A DNA stretch of 64,000 nucleotides from Steroidobacter denitrificans (GCF_001579945.1 NZ_CP011971.1:2974030-3038029); one strand, 5' to 3'. Shown: positions 1 through 9,173, counted from the first letter of the stretch. The notes: generated from the sequence alone by a model not told the origin. Numbers and translations are program-made.

Positions 1-582
1 TCGTCAGCCGTGCTCCTCCAGCAACAATCCGGAAGCCGCCGTACCCGTGAAAATGGGCCCAAAAATGGGCCCAAAAGTCCCGGATTCAGGCGGATTTCGG
101 TAGACGGCTCTGGAACGTCGAGTCACGAAAAACTTCGGTCGTGACAACGACTTGCAGCGCTTCCTGGCCGTCCACGGATTTCCGCGGAATGTTGCAGTGG
201 AGCGGGTGATGGGAACAGCACCGGCTATCCAACTCATTGATGGGTAACGCTTCTTCCACAATGAATCTAGTGATATGGACTCGATTGTGGACTTGATTCT
301 GGCACACCAGCGAGGCAGCAGCACAAGAAGTTCCATTGCGGTCCAGTGAGGTTTGCAAATTGCCACGAGCCAGCATCTATCGCTCAGCACCGGTTTCTTT
401 TCGCCTGCAGATGACGGTGGCACAAGCAGCTGGCGCATCTTTTGGCAGCAGCAGTAATTGCTGTTCGCGGGCAGGCGATGCCTCGAAGCCGAAACACAGA
501 TACGTACCGGCAACGATAGGCGCTGGATCAGGCGGCTCGATCAGGCTACCCGCCGAAGGCTGGATGTCAGTCCGTCCTGGGA
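1..582. other. Non-coding or degenerate left edge with no convincing gene
   Basis: I find no open frame here that looks like a real protein. The stretch holds the left member of a direct repeat (198-222), and from about 153 to 340 it is diverged but alignable with about 9102-9283 on the far side of the Wadjet genes. Two tandem copies of AAAATGGGCCC lie near 50-75. On the minus strand they read as a repeated FGPIF peptide that could be the C-terminal tail of a lost gene, possibly an integrase, but that is a guess. It is best read as the eroded boundary of an integrated islet. Confidence 0.5.
198..222. repeat. Left 25-bp direct repeat, tRNA-3'-end-like attachment-site relic
   Basis: This 25-bp stretch is repeated perfectly at 9149-9173. 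Its reverse complement begins with TTCCCATCACCCGCTCCA, which has the form of a tRNA T-arm and acceptor end with an encoded CCA. After that it departs from a normal tRNA, so no complete tRNA is present. Diverged homology continues for about 100 bp to the right of both copies. Tyrosine-recombinase islands commonly use tRNA 3' ends as att sites. That this pair are attL/attR relics bounding the Wadjet islet is inference. Confidence 0.6.
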
Positions 583-894
583 CTACCGCAGCCTGTTCTT
601 GAGACGGACCATGAGATCCATCCGCTCGTGCAGGATGGCGAGAATGAGTGCCGGGCGGTCAGGCTGTGGCAGGCAGAAAATGTAGTGGTGCCCGGCCAGC
701 TTCATCCGCAGGCCAGGATGCACGTCGTCCAGGTTCTTGAACGGGCCTTCACCCTTGGCCAGGGCGCAGGCGGTTTCCTCAATCTGAGCAACGTAGGTAC
801 GGCATTGCTCTTTGCCCCATTGCTCGACGGTGTAGCGCACGATACCGCGCAGATCGGCCACGGCGCCTTGCGTAAGGCGGTAGGGAAGCGTCAT
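583..894 (-). CDS. ParE/RelE-superfamily toxin
   Basis: This 103-residue protein has the compact ParE/RelE fold pattern. An N-terminal basic helix (YRLTQGAVADLRGIVRYT) is followed by a second helix (WGKEQCRTYVAQIEE), a central strand block with GLRMKLAGHHYIFCL, and a C-terminal strand with ILAILHERMDLMVRLKNR. The family inhibits DNA gyrase or cleaves mRNA on ribosomes; which applies cannot be told from sequence. It lies directly downstream of, and overlaps by 4 bp (ATGA), the gene at 891-1145 on the same strand. That is the standard antitoxin-then-toxin order with translational coupling. It is one of two such modules beside the Wadjet genes. Confidence 0.85.
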   Translation of the reverse strand: MTLPYRLTQGAVADLRGIVRYTVEQWGKEQCRTYVAQIEETACALAKGEGPFKNLDDVHPGLRMKLAGHHYIFCLPQPDRPALILAILHERMDLMVRLKNRLR

Positions 895-1145
895 GTCCTG
901 CTTGTGTGGCGCAGCTCATCATCCGCGACGTCGGTGATGCTGCCCTCAACCAGTTCGCCGCGCTGGGCTTGCGCGATACGTTCGGCCAGCAGGGCTTTCA
1001 GCTCCTGCAGGGCCTGCTCCTCCGGGGAGGCGGAGGGGAACAGGCGTTCGAGCGCGTACTGCTTGATGGACTTGCCTTCCAGCGCGGCCAAAGCCTTGAG
1101 GGCTTGGTGCTGCTGGTCGGTGACGTCGATGGTCAGACGGCTCAT
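891..1145 (-). CDS. Ribbon-helix-helix-type antitoxin partner of the 583-894 toxin
   Basis: This 84-residue acidic protein starts with a short RHH-like segment (SRLTIDVTDQQHQALKALA) followed by a helix-rich region and an acidic tail (VEGSITDVADDEL). Such a tail typically wraps and neutralises a ParE-type toxin. Its stop codon overlaps the toxin start by 4 bp. Antitoxins of this type usually dimerise and repress their own promoter, which would lie upstream at about 1146-1200. No operator is obvious there. The closest family is ParD or a similar RHH antitoxin; the exact subfamily is uncertain. Confidence 0.75.
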   Translation of the reverse strand: MSRLTIDVTDQQHQALKALAALEGKSIKQYALERLFPSASPEEQALQELKALLAERIAQAQRGELVEGSITDVADDELRHTSRT

Positions 1146-1411
1146 GGGCGCGCTCCAAGGACGGGAAATTGAGATGGTTCAGTATCCATCAATTGTGGGT
1201 TTGTGGCAATGTGGGTAGTGACAATCCACACCAAGCCTGAAACGAGATGGGCGAGGGTGCTTTCCGGCGCGCCATATCCGTTCGGTCGTTCTCGCGAAGA
1301 CAACGCTGTACACGCCGCCCAGCCTACCCGAGGGAGTGCGGGTCTTCGCATTCGTTGGCCTATTATGCCAATCGTTCTACACTCAGGCCATCGTCTCGGG
1401 AGCCAACGACC

Positions 1412-1702
1412 ATGCCGACGCGCAACGTGGTACTCAGCAAGCATCAACACGATCTCGTCGAAGCTTTGGTGCAATCCGGGCGCTACCAGAACGCCAGCGA
1501 AGTGCTGCGCGAAGGCCTGCGCCTGATCGAGCAGCGTGAGCGGCTCGAAGCAGCCAAGCTCAAGGCGCTGAAGGAGGCGGCTGACCAGGGTTGGGCCGCA
1601 ATCGCTGCCGGCGATTACACGGATGTTGCCGAAGACCAGATCGAAGACTTCATCGACCAGTTGAGTGAGCAGGCGGTCAAACTCGCACACACGGCAGACT
1701 GA
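1412..1702 (+). CDS. parD: ParD-family antitoxin
   Basis: This 96-residue protein matches the CC2985/ParD family. It begins MPTRNVVLSKHQHDLVEAL, then has the family hallmark SGRYQNASEVLREGLRLIE (RHH DNA-binding region) and an acidic C-terminal arm that binds the toxin. The frame is open further upstream, but ATG 1412 starts exactly at the conserved N terminus, so I chose it. The stop codon overlaps the toxin start at 1702 (TGATG), giving tight coupling. It presumably represses its own promoter in the 1146-1411 gap, which separates it from the divergent module at 583-1145. Confidence 0.9.
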   Translation: MPTRNVVLSKHQHDLVEALVQSGRYQNASEVLREGLRLIEQRERLEAAKLKALKEAADQGWAAIAAGDYTDVAEDQIEDFIDQLSEQAVKLAHTAD

Positions 1703-2067
1703 TGGCTGGCTACCGGCTGTCGGGCCCAGCCAAAGCCGATATTGTGAAATTACTCGCGTGGACTGAACGGCAATTTGGAGAGGCCGCCCGCACACGCTAC
1801 GCAGCCCTGATCACGGCTGCACTGCACGACATCTCCAGCCAACCTGACAGGGTTGGCAATATCCTCCGCCCGGAACTCGGCGAAGGCGTCCGATCCTGGC
1901 ACCTGAGACTCAGTCGGGAGCGCGCACGTACTGTGACCGGCATCGTACGCCGGCCGAGGCATTTCCTGATCTACCGGATTGAGGATGGCCTAGTTGTCAT
2001 TGGCCGGGTACTGCATGACGCCATGGAGTTGGTGCAGCACTTGGACCCTGAGAAGTCCTGGGAATAG
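1702..2067 (+). CDS. parE: ParE-family toxin
   Basis: This 121-residue protein is a typical ParE. It starts MAGYRLSGPAKADIVKLLAW, then a second helix around FGEAARTRYAALITAAL, the strand block GVRSWHLRLSRERAR, and the C-terminal RHFLIYRIEDGLVVIGRVLH strand signature. Known ParE proteins poison DNA gyrase. It follows parD with a one-base overlap. It is about 270 bp upstream of jetA on the same strand, so the pair sits on the left flank of the defence system. No damage is visible. Confidence 0.9.
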   Translation: MAGYRLSGPAKADIVKLLAWTERQFGEAARTRYAALITAALHDISSQPDRVGNILRPELGEGVRSWHLRLSRERARTVTGIVRRPRHFLIYRIEDGLVVIGRVLHDAMELVQHLDPEKSWE

Positions 2068-2337
2068 ATAGCCGCAACCTTATGCCATTGGAACCCCAGA
2101 GCAGGGATGAGAAACAAGGCCACCTGGGAGAGAGCAGTTGAGGTGCAGGGCATGGCCGGTTCGGAACGTGCCCTAAACCGCGCGTCAAAAACGGGCAACA
2201 CATGCCTTCCAGCGCAAACCAGCCACGGCTATGGCTACAGACAGTCAGTTCCGGGAGGCAATGCCTTTCGCTTGAATGAATGATGCGGAGATACTTCAGA
2301 TTCTGACCCACACGGATCAACGTCCAGCGACGGCCTG

Positions 2338-3831
2338 ATGGATAGCAACAGCCACGAGCGTACCCAGTCCTACATTCTGGCGCGCCAGCAGAATCCTGCG
2401 TGGCAGCTACTGGCTGGGCGCCGAGCTCCACTGGTGCTGGGTTGTCTGCAGGCGCTGTTCGAGGAAAGTCAGGACGGTGTCGATTACGACGATGCCCAGC
2501 AAGCCTTGGCCGAGTTGCTGGCTGGGCATGTCGGACTGAGCGAGTTCGAGATCAGCGGTGATACCGCCATGTTGGCACGCAGGGAGCTGCGTACCTGGAT
2601 ACGGCGCTCCCTTGTGGTTGAGCGCGAGGGGCGACTGTACGCCACAGATGCGCTGGAAACTGCGCTGCGTTTCGTGGAAGCGCTGGACAGCCGCATTATG
2701 ACCTCCACGGCTTCGCGTCTGGCAGTAGTTCAGCGCGAGATCGAGCGCCTGGAAGCTCGGCTGAACCCTGATCCACAGAGCCGGGCCGAACATCTGCGCC
2801 GGCAGATAGCCGACCTGCAACGGGAGTTGGATGAGGCTGAAGCCGGCCGGATCGAGGTCGCTGACGCCAAGGAAGCGGCCGAGGGTATCCGCGAACTCTA
2901 CGCGCTGGCGACCAGTCTGCGCGCGGACTTCCGAAGAGTGGAGGATTCCTGGCGCGCTGCCGACTTGCGCTTGCGTCACGCCGTCGTCAACGAAGGCCAC
3001 CACCGCGGCGCGATCGTCGACACCCTGCTCGACGGCCACGACACATTGCTCGAAACCGCTGAAGGTCGGGTATTCCAGACGTTCCATCAGCAGTTGCAAC
3101 AGGAAATCGAGCTTGAAGCGATGAAGCGCCGGTTGCGCACCATCCTGCAGCATCCCCAGGCCGGGATCGCGTTGACACTGTCGCAACAGGCCGATCTGCG
3201 GTGGCTGGTGATGCGTCTGGTCAAGGAGTCGGCCTCAGTCATCCGCGCACGCTCGCGCAGCGAACGCGATGTCCGCAGTTTTCTCCGCACCGGTCTGGCA
3301 GCCGAACATCATCGGGTCGGACAACTGCTCAACGAGGTCTTCCGCCATGCCCAGGCAGTGGACTGGAATATCGCTTCGGTACGCCGGCAACCGGCCCGCC
3401 TGCCGCCTCTGGCCATCGCTTGCGGCGGCCTACCCTTGGTGGAACGGCTGCGCTTCAAGTCTCTGGATCAGCAGGCACTGCGCGATCTGGATCTGCAACG
3501 CATGGCCGGTGACATCGACCAGATCGACGAGGAGTTCTGGTCCTCGCTGGACAGCCTCGACCGCGAGGCATTAGTGCGCGACACCGTGGAAACGATACGC
3601 GGCAGCGACCAGCCACTGAGTCTGGCCGGCCTGGCACAGCGGCTGCCACCCACGCACGACCTGGAATCCCTCGCCGTATGGTTGGGCATGGCACGGGAAG
3701 CGGACTGCACCATCGGCGAAGAATGCGAAACCCTGGATCTCGCCACCCGAGACGATCAGAACCTACGCTTCCATGTGCCGTTGCTCGGGCTCGACCCGGC
3801 GGCGTTCGAGCACTTCGAATGGGAGCCTTGA
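2338..3831 (+). CDS. jetA: Wadjet protein JetA (MksF-like kleisin, DUF3375)
   Basis: This 497-residue protein is the first gene of a type I Wadjet operon. The N terminus (ARQQNPAWQLLAGRRAPLVL) is characteristic of DUF3375. It is followed by winged-helix-like sequence, a long alpha-helical middle (about residues 120-230) and a C-terminal winged-helix region. JetA is the kleisin subunit that bridges the two JetC ATPase heads in an SMC-like complex, which extrudes and cleaves small circular DNA such as plasmids. ATG 2338 matches the family N terminus; no strong ribosome-binding site is visible. jetB follows after 1 base, so the genes form one operon. The 270 bp upstream (2068-2337) contain no gene and no clear promoter. 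Confidence 0.93.
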   Translation: MDSNSHERTQSYILARQQNPAWQLLAGRRAPLVLGCLQALFEESQDGVDYDDAQQALAELLAGHVGLSEFEISGDTAMLARRELRTWIRRSLVVEREGRLYATDALETALRFVEALDSRIMTSTASRLAVVQREIERLEARLNPDPQSRAEHLRRQIADLQRELDEAEAGRIEVADAKEAAEGIRELYALATSLRADFRRVEDSWRAADLRLRHAVVNEGHHRGAIVDTLLDGHDTLLETAEGRVFQTFHQQLQQEIELEAMKRRLRTILQHPQAGIALTLSQQADLRWLVMRLVKESASVIRARSRSERDVRSFLRTGLAAEHHRVGQLLNEVFRHAQAVDWNIASVRRQPARLPPLAIACGGLPLVERLRFKSLDQQALRDLDLQRMAGDIDQIDEEFWSSLDSLDREALVRDTVETIRGSDQPLSLAGLAQRLPPTHDLESLAVWLGMAREADCTIGEECETLDLATRDDQNLRFHVPLLGLDPAAFEHFEWEP

Positions 3832-3832
3832 C

Positions 3833-4549
3833 ATGACGGCCGGCACTGAAGGTATCGACCCGACCGTGGCCAGCTCCGGCGGATGCGACACCGGCGCCCA
3901 TTTCACCGACGGGAGCGCGAAGACATCCGATCAGGCCCACGTGGCCGCAGCGGTACGGGCTACGATCCTGGAGCTGATGAAGTACGGGCTCCTGGAGGAA
4001 GCCAGCAAGCCCAATCTCTACCGTAACGCGCTGTTGCACCGGGATGAAGTGGATCGGATGCTGGGCTGGCTGGAACTGGCGCTGCGTATCGATGACATCC
4101 GCGGCCTGGCGTTCATCGTCGTGGCCGCCGCGCCCGACCGGGACGACGACGAATGGTCGCACCCGCTGGTGCGCCGGCAGCGCCTGACCCTGGAGCAATC
4201 GCTGCTGGTCGCGATTCTGCGCCAGCAATTCGTCGCCCACGAAGTGGAAGCCGGCGTCGGCGCCGGTGATGCCCGAGTCGCACTCGACGATCTGATTCCG
4301 CACCTGCAGGCTTATCTGGGCGACCTGGGCAGCGACGCCCAGGAAAGGAAACGCCTGCTGACTCTGCTGGAGCAGCTCAAAGGCCACGGCATCGTCTCCG
4401 ACGTCGATCAACAGGAGCGGGTGACGATACGCCCGATCATCGCCCACCTGGCCAATCCGGAGAACCTCACCAACCTGGTGCAAGCACTGCGCGAGGCTAC
4501 CGGCGGTGGCGATATCGGCCCGACATCGGTCGAGGAGGCGGACGAATGA
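3833..4549 (+). CDS. jetB: Wadjet protein JetB (MksE-like, DUF4194)
   Basis: This 238-residue protein contains the DUF4194 pattern: LLEEASKPNLYRNALLHR near residue 55, then HPLVRRQRLTLEQSLLVAIL with a winged-helix-like core. JetB is the KITE-type accessory subunit that binds the JetA kleisin. The frame is open further upstream inside jetA, but ATG 3833, one base after the jetA stop, is the sensible start. The stop overlaps the jetC start by 4 bp (ATGA). Residues 1-35 are low-complexity and poorly conserved in appearance. Confidence 0.92.
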   Translation: MTAGTEGIDPTVASSGGCDTGAHFTDGSAKTSDQAHVAAAVRATILELMKYGLLEEASKPNLYRNALLHRDEVDRMLGWLELALRIDDIRGLAFIVVAAAPDRDDDEWSHPLVRRQRLTLEQSLLVAILRQQFVAHEVEAGVGAGDARVALDDLIPHLQAYLGDLGSDAQERKRLLTLLEQLKGHGIVSDVDQQERVTIRPIIAHLANPENLTNLVQALREATGGGDIGPTSVEEADE

Positions 4550-7500
4550 GCACCTCACCTGCGCTCGCTTCGGGTAGCTACGTGCTCACGCACCTGGACG
4601 TGTACGACTGGGGCGCCTTCGACGGTCGCCACAGCGCGCAGATCGATTTGGCCGGCACCGCGATCATCGGCCCCACCGGCAGCGGCAAGACCACGCTGGT
4701 CGACGCGCTGATGACCCTGCTGGTCGCCAGCCCCCGCTACAACCTGGCCTCCACCGGTGGCCATGAAAGCGATCGCGACCTAGTCTCCTACGTCCGCGGC
4801 GTGTCTGGTGCCGGCAACGACAGCGAAGCCAACGAACACATTGCCCGGCCCGGTCCTGTCGTTACTGCGATCGCCGCACGCTTCAGCAACGGCGAAGCAG
4901 TGTTGCGCATCGGCGGCGTGTTCTGGCTCGACGGCACCAGTTCGGCTTTGACCGACCTCAAGCGCCGCTGGCTGTTCTGCCAGGGCGACACGCCGAGCCT
5001 GGACGAGTGGCTGGAAACGCACCGCGATGGCGGCGCACGGGCGCTGAAGGAGTTGGAACGTACTTGCCCCGGCTTTAAGGTCTACGATACCAAGCAAGCC
5101 TTCTTGGCACGCCTGCGCAACCACTTCGAGGTCGGCGAAAACGCGTTCGCCCTGCTCAATCGCGCTGCCGGCCTCAAGCAGCTCAACAGCATCGACACAG
5201 TGTTCCGCGAACTGGTGCTGGACGACCGTTCCGCCTTCGACAGCGCGCGCGCCGTCGCCGATGAGTTCGACACGCTGGCCGGCATCCGACAGGAACTCGA
5301 GACCGCTCGCAGACAGCGCGACACACTGGCGCCGATCGATAAAGGATGGGCCGATCATCAGGAAACGTCCGTCAGATTGGACGAACACAACCGGCTACTG
5401 GCGCTGCTGCCGGCTTGGTTCGGAGAGCAGGCGATCACCCTGTGGGAGCGCCGAGCCGCCGCCGAAAATATCAAACTGCTCGAACAGCAACAACAGGCCG
5501 AGGCGCTGTCCAAGGACCTGGCGTTGGCAGAAGCAGAGGATCAGGCGCTGCAGGTGATCTACCTGCAGGCAGGCGGGCAGAGAATCGAGGAGCTGCGTCG
5601 ACACATCGATACGCAGGAAGAGAAGCTCGAGCGGTGCCAACGCCAGGCCAAGGACTACCAAGCATGGACCATTAGCTTGGGTCTGAGCCCAGCACTGACG
5701 CTTGCTGCGGTGCAGGCCAACCAGACGGAAATCGAACAGCGGCGGATCGATGAAACAGAACGTTGGGAAGTGCAGAAGCGGGCGGCTTGGGAAATAGGAG
5801 CGAAGCAACAAGCGCTACTTGCCGAGCGTGACCGGCTCAAGCACGAGCTGGACGAGTCGAAGCAGCGGCCCGGTTCGAACATCCCGGTCGAGCAACAGCG
5901 TTTTCGCAGTCTTCTCGCAGACCATCTCAGCCTGGATGAGAGCGCCTTACCCTTCGTTGCCGAGTTGGTCGAGGTCCAGCCTGAGCAGGCACGTTGGCGT
6001 GGCGCCATTGAACGCGCCATTGGCAGCGAACGCCTGCGTCTGTTGATCGCTCCGGAACATGCTCCCGCTGCACTAACCTGGATCAATGCGCGTGATAACC
6101 GCCTTCATGTTCGGCTGCGCGAAGCGGATGCGCCTGCCGAGCAGGCGCGATTCTTCGACGATGGATTCACCCGCAAGCTCAATTTCAAGCCTCATGCCCA
6201 TCGTCAGGCATTGAAGCACCTGCTCGCCAGCATCGATCGGCATTGCGTGGACGACGTTCAGGCCTTGCGCCGCACGCCGTATGCGATGACCGTACAGGGG
6301 TTGATGTCCGGCCGCAGCGGCTACTTCGACAAGCAGGATCAGAAGCCGCTCGGGCGCGACTGGATGACCGGCTTCGATAATCGCGATCAGCTCGCGCGCC
6401 TCGCGCAGGATCTCGCCACGGCGACGGAGCTGCATGCGGTGAGCCAGAGTGAAATGCGTAAGGCCGAGGAACTGGTAGAGAACACCAGAAAAGGCCTCTC
6501 GCTGCTGGATCGGATCAAAGATGCGGTGTTCAACGATATCGACGTTCCTGGTGCGCAAGCGGAACTTGATCAGTTGCGGCAGCAACTGCAAGCATTGACG
6601 GCGCCGGCGTCCGATGTCGAGCAGGCAAGAATCAAATGGGAGATCGCCAAGGCGGGCACCGAGGCACTACGCGGCAAGCAGATCGAACTGCAGACGCAGA
6701 TCAGGCTGCTCACCCAGGCCATTGAGCAGGCGAACGACGCCGTGGGCCGTATTCGCAAGAGAATCGGCAGCGGGCTGGATGAGGCGCAGAGAGCGCTGGC
6801 TACCCAACACCTGGAAACGCAACGGGTCGACGAGCCTTCCGAGTTGGACGACCTGGAGCGCCGGGAAAGGGAGGGTATCCAGCGGGCCATCGAGCGCCAA
6901 TCCGCGCGTCTCAGAAATGTCGAACAACAGCTCGTTCGCGACATGGCCAAAGCAAAGGCGGCGGACACCGGCGCATTGTCCGAGGTCGGCACCGAACTGC
7001 AGGACGTACCCGCCTATCGCGAACGCCTGCGCGTGCTCGACGAGGAAGCACTTCCCGAGAAACTCGGCCGCTTCCTCACCTATCTTAACCAGTCCTCCGA
7101 TCAGGGCGTGACGCAGCTGCTTAGCGAGATCGACAGCGAAGTCTCCGTGATTGAAGAACGCATAGCCGATCTCAATGCCACTCTGGAACGGGTGGACTTC
7201 CAGCCAGACCGCTACCTGCGCCTGGAGCCGCAGCGGGTCGAGCACGAGAGCCTGCGCACCCTGCGGCAGGCGCGAGCCCACCTACGCTCGGCCCAGCTCA
7301 AGGATGACCAGGGCGAAAGCCACTACCGTGCCTTGGCCGACCTGGTCGGCCTGCTGCGCGATGCCGTGGAACGGCGCAAGACCCTGGGTGCGCTGGCCCT
7401 GCTCGATCCACGCTATCGGCTGCAGTTCGCCGTTCTGGTGATCGAACGCGGCAGCGGCAAGATCATCGAGAAGCGCACCAGTTCCCAGGGGGGTAGCGGC

Positions 7501-7854
7501 GGGGAGAAGGAGATCATCGCCAGCTACGTGCTCACCGCCTCGCTCAGCTACGCCCTGTGCCCACCGGGCAGCCAGCGGCCGTTGTTCGGCACCATCGTGC
7601 TCGACGAGGCCTTCTCCAAGAGTTCCCAGGCGGTGGCCGGACGCATCATCCGCGCCCTGGCGGAATTCGGCCTGCACCCGCTCTTCGTTACACCCAACAA
7701 GGAACTGCGCCTGTTGCGGGAACACACCCGTTCCGCCATCGTCGTCCACCGCAAGGGCGCACAGGCGACCATGACATCGCTGAGCTGGGAAGCGCTGGAA
7801 GCGCATGCGCGCAACCGCACCCAGCGACAGGAGCACGATGTTGAAGTCGCCTGA
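4546..7854 (+). CDS. jetC: Wadjet protein JetC (MksB-like SMC ATPase)
   Basis: This 1102-residue protein is the SMC-family motor of Wadjet. Walker A is GPTGSGKTT at residues 42-50. Two long coiled coils run through about residues 290-450 and 630-900, around a hinge-like middle (about 480-610). The ABC signature is in SSQGGSGGEKEII near residue 990, and Walker B is IVLDEAFSKSS near 1020. The complex of JetA, B and C translocates along DNA and activates JetD cleavage of small circles. It overlaps jetB by 4 bp and jetD by 17 bp. The reading frame is intact and all ATPase motifs are present, so the system looks functional. Confidence 0.95.
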   Translation: MSTSPALASGSYVLTHLDVYDWGAFDGRHSAQIDLAGTAIIGPTGSGKTTLVDALMTLLVASPRYNLASTGGHESDRDLVSYVRGVSGAGNDSEANEHIARPGPVVTAIAARFSNGEAVLRIGGVFWLDGTSSALTDLKRRWLFCQGDTPSLDEWLETHRDGGARALKELERTCPGFKVYDTKQAFLARLRNHFEVGENAFALLNRAAGLKQLNSIDTVFRELVLDDRSAFDSARAVADEFDTLAGIRQELETARRQRDTLAPIDKGWADHQETSVRLDEHNRLLALLPAWFGEQAITLWERRAAAENIKLLEQQQQAEALSKDLALAEAEDQALQVIYLQAGGQRIEELRRHIDTQEEKLERCQRQAKDYQAWTISLGLSPALTLAAVQANQTEIEQRRIDETERWEVQKRAAWEIGAKQQALLAERDRLKHELDESKQRPGSNIPVEQQRFRSLLADHLSLDESALPFVAELVEVQPEQARWRGAIERAIGSERLRLLIAPEHAPAALTWINARDNRLHVRLREADAPAEQARFFDDGFTRKLNFKPHAHRQALKHLLASIDRHCVDDVQALRRTPYAMTVQGLMSGRSGYFDKQDQKPLGRDWMTGFDNRDQLARLAQDLATATELHAVSQSEMRKAEELVENTRKGLSLLDRIKDAVFNDIDVPGAQAELDQLRQQLQALTAPASDVEQARIKWEIAKAGTEALRGKQIELQTQIRLLTQAIEQANDAVGRIRKRIGSGLDEAQRALATQHLETQRVDEPSELDDLERREREGIQRAIERQSARLRNVEQQLVRDMAKAKAADTGALSEVGTELQDVPAYRERLRVLDEEALPEKLGRFLTYLNQSSDQGVTQLLSEIDSEVSVIEERIADLNATLERVDFQPDRYLRLEPQRVEHESLRTLRQARAHLRSAQLKDDQGESHYRALADLVGLLRDAVERRKTLGALALLDPRYRLQFAVLVIERGSGKIIEKRTSSQGGSGGEKEIIASYVLTASLSYALCPPGSQRPLFGTIVLDEAFSKSSQAVAGRIIRALAEFGLHPLFVTPNKELRLLREHTRSAIVVHRKGAQATMTSLSWEALEAHARNRTQRQEHDVEVA

Positions 7855-9004
7855 TGAACTCGCCAACCTCCTGACCCGGCAATGGCACAGCGCCGACAAG
7901 CGTGAACGCCGCCTGCTCGATCCGCAGGCTTGGCCGCTGCAGCTCGCCATCGGCCGCCCACCACCAGCGCTGTTCGCGCACCACACGGCCCGGGTCCGCG
8001 AGCACATCGCACGCTGGCGGACAGTGACCGTGGGCGAAGTGCGATGGCAGGACACGGCCTTCCGCAGTGCCGCCGAGCCGGTGTCACTGCCGCTGCACTG
8101 GCAACTTTCCTCACCGGAGGAGTGGGCACAGGCGTCGGGCGATGCCCAGGTGCAACTGGAACTGCAACGACTTCGATACCTGCTCGATCGCGTCGACCCG
8201 CGCTTCCACGCACTTCTGATCCGGCAGCGCGGGCTATGGCACGAGCGTAACGACGAGGAGGTCGTGCAAGCGGCCGCGTTGACCTTCGAACTGGAACCCG
8301 GCATCGCGGCCGGCCGCCCCCTGCGCGGCCTCGCCCTGGCCGGCATCGACAGCAAGTTCATCGAACGCAACCGCGGATTGGTGACCGCGCTGCTGGATAT
8401 CCGCTTCGAAGGACAGGCATCCCAACTTGGCCTCACCAGCTTTCTGGATGCCGCCGATGAGGGCGACCATTGGCTGCTGGTCGCGCCGCTGACACCGGGG
8501 CTGCTACCCTTCGCCCAGCAGCGCGTGCGGGCCCGTGAATTGATGGATACACCGCTACCGGCCGGGCACATCCTGCTGATCGAGAACGATCGCTGCCTGC
8601 ACCTGCTGCCACCACTGCCCGATACCATCGCCGTCCTCGGTTCCGGCCTCGACCTGGCATGGTTGCGCGCGCACTGGCTGCGCCAGCGTCACCTGGGCTA
8701 CTGGGGCGACATGGATACCTGGGGCCTGCATATGCTGGCACGCGCTCGCAGCCTGCAACCCCACCTGCAACCTCTGCTCATGGAGCGCGCCCTGTTCGAC
8801 CGCCACGCCGCTGCACTCGCGGTGCCGGAGCCGATCAATGCCGGCGCGGAACCGCACGATGGCTTGTTAGATCACGAGCAGGACTTCTACCGCCATTTAC
8901 TCACTCTGCCCAAAGGCAGAATCGAACAGGAATTCCTGCCTGGAGAGACTGTCACCCACGTGCTGTCCCGCTGGGTCAACACGAACTTTGGTGCGCCAGA
9001 GTAA
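7838..9004 (+). CDS. jetD: Wadjet nuclease JetD (MksG-like, DUF3322-DUF2220)
   Basis: This 388-residue protein is the DNA-cleaving subunit. The N-terminal DUF3322 part runs to about residue 190. The C-terminal DUF2220 part has a Toprim-like arrangement: a glutamate in LLIENDRCLHLL, then the acidic pair in YWGDMDTWGLHML, and LMERALFDRH. In characterised systems this topoisomerase-VI-like fold cuts plasmid DNA at the extruded loop. ATG 7838 has a good ribosome-binding site (CAGGAG, 5 nt away) and overlaps jetC by 17 bp. A hairpin terminator follows at 9084-9102, closing the operon. Confidence 0.93.
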   Translation: MLKSPDELANLLTRQWHSADKRERRLLDPQAWPLQLAIGRPPPALFAHHTARVREHIARWRTVTVGEVRWQDTAFRSAAEPVSLPLHWQLSSPEEWAQASGDAQVQLELQRLRYLLDRVDPRFHALLIRQRGLWHERNDEEVVQAAALTFELEPGIAAGRPLRGLALAGIDSKFIERNRGLVTALLDIRFEGQASQLGLTSFLDAADEGDHWLLVAPLTPGLLPFAQQRVRARELMDTPLPAGHILLIENDRCLHLLPPLPDTIAVLGSGLDLAWLRAHWLRQRHLGYWGDMDTWGLHMLARARSLQPHLQPLLMERALFDRHAAALAVPEPINAGAEPHDGLLDHEQDFYRHLLTLPKGRIEQEFLPGETVTHVLSRWVNTNFGAPE

Positions 9005-9083
9005 TGGGTCCAAGAGCACTGGCTGTAAACGGATCTTGGAGGACGTCTGTGGAACGTCCCACCAATGAAAACTAACGAGAAAA

Positions 9084-9102
9084 GGGGCCGAAGCCCCCTT
9101 TT
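9084..9102 (+). terminator. Rho-independent terminator after jetD
   Basis: GGGGC, loop CGAA, GCCCC, then C and TTTT forms a stable GC hairpin with a U-tract 80 nt after the jetD stop. A matching run of A before the stem means it could also terminate on the opposite strand. Confidence 0.75.
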
Positions 9103-9148
9103 CCCAGCACTTCCTGGATGTCACTGGACCTCCATGGAATTCAATCCT

Positions 9149-9173
9149 TGGAGCGGGTGATGGGAACAGCACC
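9149..9173. repeat. Right 25-bp direct repeat, tRNA-3'-end-like attachment-site relic
   Basis: This is a perfect copy of 198-222. Read on the minus strand it includes an encoded CCA after ACCCGCT, as a tRNA 3' end would. Together the pair brackets two toxin-antitoxin modules and jetABCD. The transposon at 9291 inserted 118 bp further right, apparently after this boundary existed. No integrase gene remains between the repeats. Confidence 0.6.

Noticed and set aside
4-513. 169-codon minus-strand frame at the left edge
   Set aside because: No recognisable family, poor codon pattern, and it crosses the tRNA-like repeat, so it is probably not a gene.
4546-7854. SbcC or RecN-type DNA repair ATPase for the 1102-residue protein
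   Set aside because: The flanking DUF3375, DUF4194 and DUF2220 genes and the overlaps identify it as JetC of Wadjet.
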